From: JBMNQS01 sp050944255
GTDB taxonomy: Bacteria > Bacillota > Clostridia > Christensenellales > Maliibacteriaceae
Assembly (NCBI GenBank): GCA_050944255.1
Contig: JBMNQS010000074.1
Location: forward strand, 1 to 9,887
Length of the DNA: 9,887 nt
Direction of reading: 5' to 3'
Part shown: piece after piece, positions 7,514 to 9,887 of the stretch
Position numbering within the stretch: position 1 is the first letter of the stretch
Layout: each line of letters begins with the position of its first letter
The notes under the pieces: model-generated
The model's database searches: none
What the model saw: only the letters and a program-made list of their open reading frames with translations
What the model was told of the DNA's origin: nothing
Translations under genes and position numbers: made by a program

Positions 7514-8510
7514 CCGCTTCCTCTTTCTGCCAGCTCATTTTTTTACGCAGCTCCGCGCCGGTGCGCTCGATCAGGTGCTCCTGTTCCTGACGGCGAAGGG
7601 CGTTGAACATGGGTCGGTTGGCCTGGTTTTCAAGGATCCACCGGCGGGCAAATTCACCCTGCTGGATTTCCTGGAGCACTTTGGCCATCTCTTTTCTGGT
7701 TTCCTCGGTGATGATGCGCTTGCCCACGGTATAGTCGCCGTACTCCGCCGTGTCGCTGATGGAGTAGCGCATGAAGGAAAGTCCGCCCTGCACCACCAGG
7801 TCGATGATCAGCTTCATCTCGTGCAGGCACTCGAAGTAGGCGCTCTCGGGCTGATAGCCGGCAGCCACAAGGGTATCGAACCCGGCCTTCATCAGCTCGC
7901 AGACGCCGCCGCAGAGCACCGCCTGTTCGCCAAAGAGGTCCGTCTCGGTCTCTTCTTTAAACGTGGTTTCCAAAACGCCCGCGCGGGCGCCGCCGATGCC
8001 CAGCGCGTAGGCCAGCGCCGTATCTCGGGCATTGCCGCTGAAATCCTGATAGACCGCCACCAGACAGGGCACGCCCCGGCCTTCCTCAAACTGGCTGCGG
8101 ACCGTATGCCCGGGGCCCTTGGGCGCGACCATAATAATATCCACATCTTCGGGAGGAACGATCTGGCCGTAGTGGATGTTGAAGCCGTGGGCAAACGCCA
8201 GCGTCATGCCGCCGGAGAGGAAGGGCTCCACATCCTTTTTGTACAGCGCCGCCTGCTTCTCGTCGTTGACCAGTATCATGACGATATCCGACGCCTTCAC
8301 CGCGTCGGCCGTCGTCATGACGGCAAGGCCCGCTTTTTGGGCCTTTTCCGCGGAGCGGGAGCCCTCATACAGGCCCACCACGACGTCCACGCCGCTGTCC
8401 CTCAGGTTCAGGGCGTGGGCATGCCCCTGACTGCCGTAGCCGATCACCGCCACTTTTTTACCACTTAAAAGGTTTAAATCGCAGTCCTTCTCATAGTACA
8501 TTTTGGCCAT
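7503..8510 (-). CDS. ilvC: Ketol-acid reductoisomerase IlvC (class I)
   Basis: IlvC rearranges and reduces 2-acetolactate and 2-aceto-2-hydroxybutyrate to the dihydroxyacids used by IlvD. From ATG 8510 it is 335 aa, the class I length. The nucleotide-binding segment GYGSQGHAHALNL (24-36) is clear, and the cofactor loop GLYEGSRSAEKA (46-57) keeps Ser51, Arg52 and Ser53, which suggests NADPH preference (inference). Catalytic residues can be placed: His108, Lys131 in PKGPGH, Asp191 and Glu195 in TDLFGEQAVLCGG, Glu227 and Glu231 in FECLHEMKLIIDL, and Ser252 in YSISDTAEYG. The frame is open to an ATG at 8540, but the extra Lys/Arg-rich peptide there reads through the ribosome-binding site. ATG 8510 sits 9 nt after AGGAGG. 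The gene overlaps the ilvN end by 20 nt and the ilvD start by 11 nt. Confidence 0.97.
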   Translation of the reverse strand: MAKMYYEKDCDLNLLSGKKVAVIGYGSQGHAHALNLRDSGVDVVVGLYEGSRSAEKAQKAGLAVMTTADAVKASDIVMILVNDEKQAALYKKDVEPFLSGGMTLAFAHGFNIHYGQIVPPEDVDIIMVAPKGPGHTVRSQFEEGRGVPCLVAVYQDFSGNARDTALAYALGIGGARAGVLETTFKEETETDLFGEQAVLCGGVCELMKAGFDTLVAAGYQPESAYFECLHEMKLIIDLVVQGGLSFMRYSISDTAEYGDYTVGKRIITEETRKEMAKVLQEIQQGEFARRWILENQANRPMFNALRRQEQEHLIERTGAELRKKMSWQKEEADEQ

Positions 8511-9036
8511 TTTCTTCTTCCTCCTCAAAATAATTTTCATTCGCCAGAGCGTAGCCGTTCATGCCGATAGCCGTGGGGCCCGTGCGGCAGATTTCAATGA
8601 TGCCGTAGGACTGGATATACTGCATAAAGGCGTTCAGTTTGGCGGGTTCACCGGTAATGGAGATGATCATGGACTCCGGGGACAGGTTCACCACATTGGC
8701 CCGGTAGGTAGCCACCGCTTCGGTGATCTCCGAAAGCTGGTTTTTCTGGATTTTGATCTTGATCAAAAGAAGCTCCCGTACCACGATACGATCGGGGTCC
8801 ATCAGCTGCACCTTTTTCACGTCCACCAGCTTTTGAAGCTGTTTGACGATCTGGTTTTTCACGTAAGCGTCCCCGTGGGATACGATGGTGATCCGAGAAA
8901 GCGCCTCATCCTCGGTAACGCCCACGGTGAGGCTGTCGATATTGAAGGCGCGCCGGGAAAACAGCGACGTCACCCGCATCAGCACGCCGGAATGATTGGA
9001 AACCAAAAGCGATACGATAAATTGCCCTTTTTCCAT
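8491..9036 (-). CDS. ilvN: Acetohydroxyacid synthase small (regulatory) subunit IlvN/IlvH
   Basis: This regulatory subunit activates the IlvB catalytic subunit and typically confers valine feedback inhibition. The 181-aa protein has an N-terminal ACT domain (about 5-78) with VSNHSGVLMRVTSLFSRRAF (12-31) and FNIDSLTVG (31-39). Asn14, Gly17 and Asn32 match positions at the valine-binding ACT interface of E. coli IlvH. A second ALS small-subunit C-terminal domain spans about 84-158 (ELLLIKI, SMIISITGEPAKLNAF, EICRTGPTAI). The family is usually about 160-170 aa; here the end carries an acidic tail with five glutamates in a row (171-175). Those codons supply the ilvC ribosome-binding site, so the tail may be shaped by translation signalling rather than protein function. 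ATG 9036 lies 14 nt after the ilvB stop behind AAGGAGGG. The symbol could equally be ilvH. Confidence 0.95.
   Translation of the reverse strand: MEKGQFIVSLLVSNHSGVLMRVTSLFSRRAFNIDSLTVGVTEDEALSRITIVSHGDAYVKNQIVKQLQKLVDVKKVQLMDPDRIVVRELLLIKIKIQKNQLSEITEAVATYRANVVNLSPESMIISITGEPAKLNAFMQYIQSYGIIEICRTGPTAIGMNGYALANENYFEEEEENGQNVL
8520..8526 (-). promoter_or_regulatory. ilvC ribosome-binding site encoded by the ilvN poly-glutamate codons
   Basis: The minus strand reads GAGGAGG followed by AAGAAGAAA and ATG 8510, a 9-nt spacing. In the ilvN frame the same bases are the Glu run at residues 171-175. The purine-rich tract therefore serves both as the end of ilvN and the initiation signal of ilvC, and decides 8510 over the upstream ATG 8540. 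Confidence 0.85.
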
Positions 9037-9044
9037 CTTCCTTT

Positions 9045-9052
9045 CCCTCCTT
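9045..9052 (-). promoter_or_regulatory. ilvN ribosome-binding site overlapping the ilvB stop
   Basis: The minus strand reads AAGGAGGG, whose first two bases belong to the TAA stop codon of ilvB. There are 8 nt between this site and ATG 9036. This arrangement (TAAGGAGG) favours coupling so that catalytic and regulatory subunits are made together. Confidence 0.8.
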
Positions 9053-9887
9053 AGCGCAGAATAATTTCGCCGATGCTCCCGCCCGGCGGGATCATGGGCA
9101 GCACTTTTTCATCCGGATCCACGGCGCACTCGATGAGTACCGGCCCCCGGCAGTCAAAGGCCTTCTCAAGGCAGGCATCGTACTCTTGCCGGGTCGCTGC
9201 CCGAAGGCCCGTGGCGCCGAAGCTCTCGGCCAGCTTCACATAATCGGTGCGCCGGCCAAGGGTGGTACAGGCGTACCTGCCCTCAAAAAAGATCGTCTGC
9301 CACTGGCGCACCATGCCCAGCACGCAGTTATTCAAAAGCACGATCACCAGGGGCAGCTCCCCCGAAACGGCGGTGGCCAGCTCGTTCAGGTTCATGTGGA
9401 AACTACCGTCGCCGGTAAACAGCAGCGTACGCTTCTTGCCCGAGGCCACGCAGGCGCCGATGGCCGATCCCATGCCGAAGCCCATGGCCCCCAGCCCGCC
9501 GCTGGTAACAAACGTACGGGGCCTGGAAAAGCGGTAATACTGGGTGGTCCACATCTGGTGCTGTCCCACGTCGGTAGCCACCACCTCATCCTCCGCCATC
9601 TGCCCGCAGGCGTTTTCGATGATATACTGCGGCGTCAGGCGGTCCGGCCCCATGTCCATATGGTTGGAGGGGTCCTGCTTCATCACGCGCACGCTTTCGT
9701 TCCACGCTTCATGCCCCATGGCGGGCAGTTTTTCACACAGCTTTTGCAAAATGGCTTTCACATCGCCTATGATGCAGTTGTTCGACGGGATGTTTTTGCT
9801 GATCTCCGCCGGATCGATGTCGATCTGCAGCACCTGCCGTCCACTGGAAAACTCGGATTTCTTGCCGGTGGCCCTGTCGGAAAACCG
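9051..9887 (-). CDS. ilvB: Acetohydroxyacid synthase large (catalytic) subunit IlvB, C-terminal half (5' end cut off by the window)
   Basis: IlvB is the ThDP-dependent enzyme joining pyruvate to a second pyruvate (acetolactate) or to 2-oxobutyrate (aceto-hydroxybutyrate). The frame is open from the edge to TAA at 9053-9051, giving 278 residues; the family is about 550-600 aa, so the N-terminal Pyr domain with the catalytic Glu and part of the central domain lie outside. An internal GTG at 9833 falls within the conserved VLQIDIDPAEISKN strand and is not a start. The visible part covers the end of the FAD-associated central domain and the whole ThDP-binding domain: TDVGQHQMW (105-113), SGGLGAMGFGMGSAIG (129-144), the GDG...NN ThDP/Mg2+ motif (GDG 159-161, NN 186-187) and GMVRQWQ (191-197). 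Trp196 aligns by motif with the Trp that favours 2-oxobutyrate as second substrate. Catabolic AlsS is less likely given the adjacent ilvN. Confidence 0.96.
   Translation of the reverse strand, partial: RFSDRATGKKSEFSSGRQVLQIDIDPAEISKNIPSNNCIIGDVKAILQKLCEKLPAMGHEAWNESVRVMKQDPSNHMDMGPDRLTPQYIIENACGQMAEDEVVATDVGQHQMWTTQYYRFSRPRTFVTSGGLGAMGFGMGSAIGACVASGKKRTLLFTGDGSFHMNLNELATAVSGELPLVIVLLNNCVLGMVRQWQTIFFEGRYACTTLGRRTDYVKLAESFGATGLRAATRQEYDACLEKAFDCRGPVLIECAVDPDEKVLPMIPPGGSIGEIILR

Larger units (their letters stand above)
1..9887 (-). other. Single BCAA biosynthesis operon ilvB-ilvN-ilvC-ilvD-leuA-cimA-leuC-leuD-leuB
   Basis: Nine co-directional genes have junctions of gap 14, overlap 20, overlap 11, gap 16, overlap 23, gap 4, gap 18 and overlap 4 nt in transcription order. 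No junction has room for a promoter plus leader or a hairpin terminator, so a single transcript is inferred, starting right of the window and ending left of it. The set covers every shared step of valine, leucine and isoleucine synthesis except transamination, with CimA providing the isoleucine entry point. No leader, T-box, attenuator or regulator gene is visible, so control by BCAA supply can be expected but not shown here. Confidence 0.9.

Noticed and set aside
5594..8468. Two long plus-strand open frames (5594-7042 and 6837-8468) opposite ilvD and ilvC
   Set aside because: Both are antisense to IlvD and IlvC, which retain all catalytic residues; the translations show no family motif and the frames overlap each other.
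8511..8540. Possible 10-residue N-terminal extension of IlvC (Lys/Arg-rich)
   Set aside because: Its codons are the AGGAGG ribosome-binding site and spacer; the normal IlvC N-terminus begins at 8510.
9831..9833. GTG as a possible start of a short IlvB
   Set aside because: It encodes Val in the conserved VLQIDIDP strand, and conserved IlvB sequence (RFSDRATGK) continues upstream to the window edge, so the gene is truncated only by the window.

Overview
The window is one strand-uniform, gap-free stretch of a branched-chain amino acid (BCAA) biosynthesis operon. All nine genes are on the minus strand, so transcription runs from the right edge to the left edge. In transcription order they are ilvB (5' part cut off by the window), ilvN, ilvC, ilvD, leuA, cimA, leuC, leuD and leuB (3' end cut off). 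The seven inner genes are complete and look intact. leuB was hand-translated codon by codon from its start to the window edge and has no frameshift or internal stop.

The GC-rich sequence, strong AGGAGG-type Shine-Dalgarno sites, the short LeuC (417 aa) and LeuD (160 aa) forms, the 553-aa IlvD and the long-type citramalate synthase together suggest an anaerobic Bacillota/Clostridia-type bacterium. This is inference from protein style; no genus can be named from the sequence alone.

Right part (about 9887 to 5852): ilvB-ilvN encode acetohydroxyacid synthase catalytic and regulatory subunits, ilvC ketol-acid reductoisomerase and ilvD dihydroxyacid dehydratase. These are the parallel steps giving 2-oxoisovalerate (valine and leucine precursor) and 2-oxo-3-methylvalerate (isoleucine precursor). 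Left part (5835 to 1): leuA (2-isopropylmalate synthase), cimA ((R)-citramalate synthase), leuC/leuD (isopropylmalate/citraconate isomerase) and leuB (3-isopropylmalate dehydrogenase).

The genes form a coherent circuit. CimA condenses pyruvate and acetyl-CoA to citramalate, and LeuCD plus LeuB convert this to 2-oxobutyrate, which feeds IlvBN for isoleucine without threonine deaminase. LeuA draws 2-oxoisovalerate into leucine using the same LeuCD and LeuB. Only a BCAA aminotransferase is missing from the visible set.

Junctions are very tight (overlaps of 4, 11, 20 and 23 nt; gaps of 4, 14, 16 and 18 nt), so there is no room for internal terminators and translational coupling is likely. No stretch over 300 bases lacks a gene. 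No RNA gene, mobile element, CRISPR array, promoter or terminator was seen; the leader and its control elements must lie beyond the right edge. I see no undescribed system: the content is well-understood metabolism. The points worth a second look are the gene set and order, and several coding sequences that double as ribosome-binding sites.
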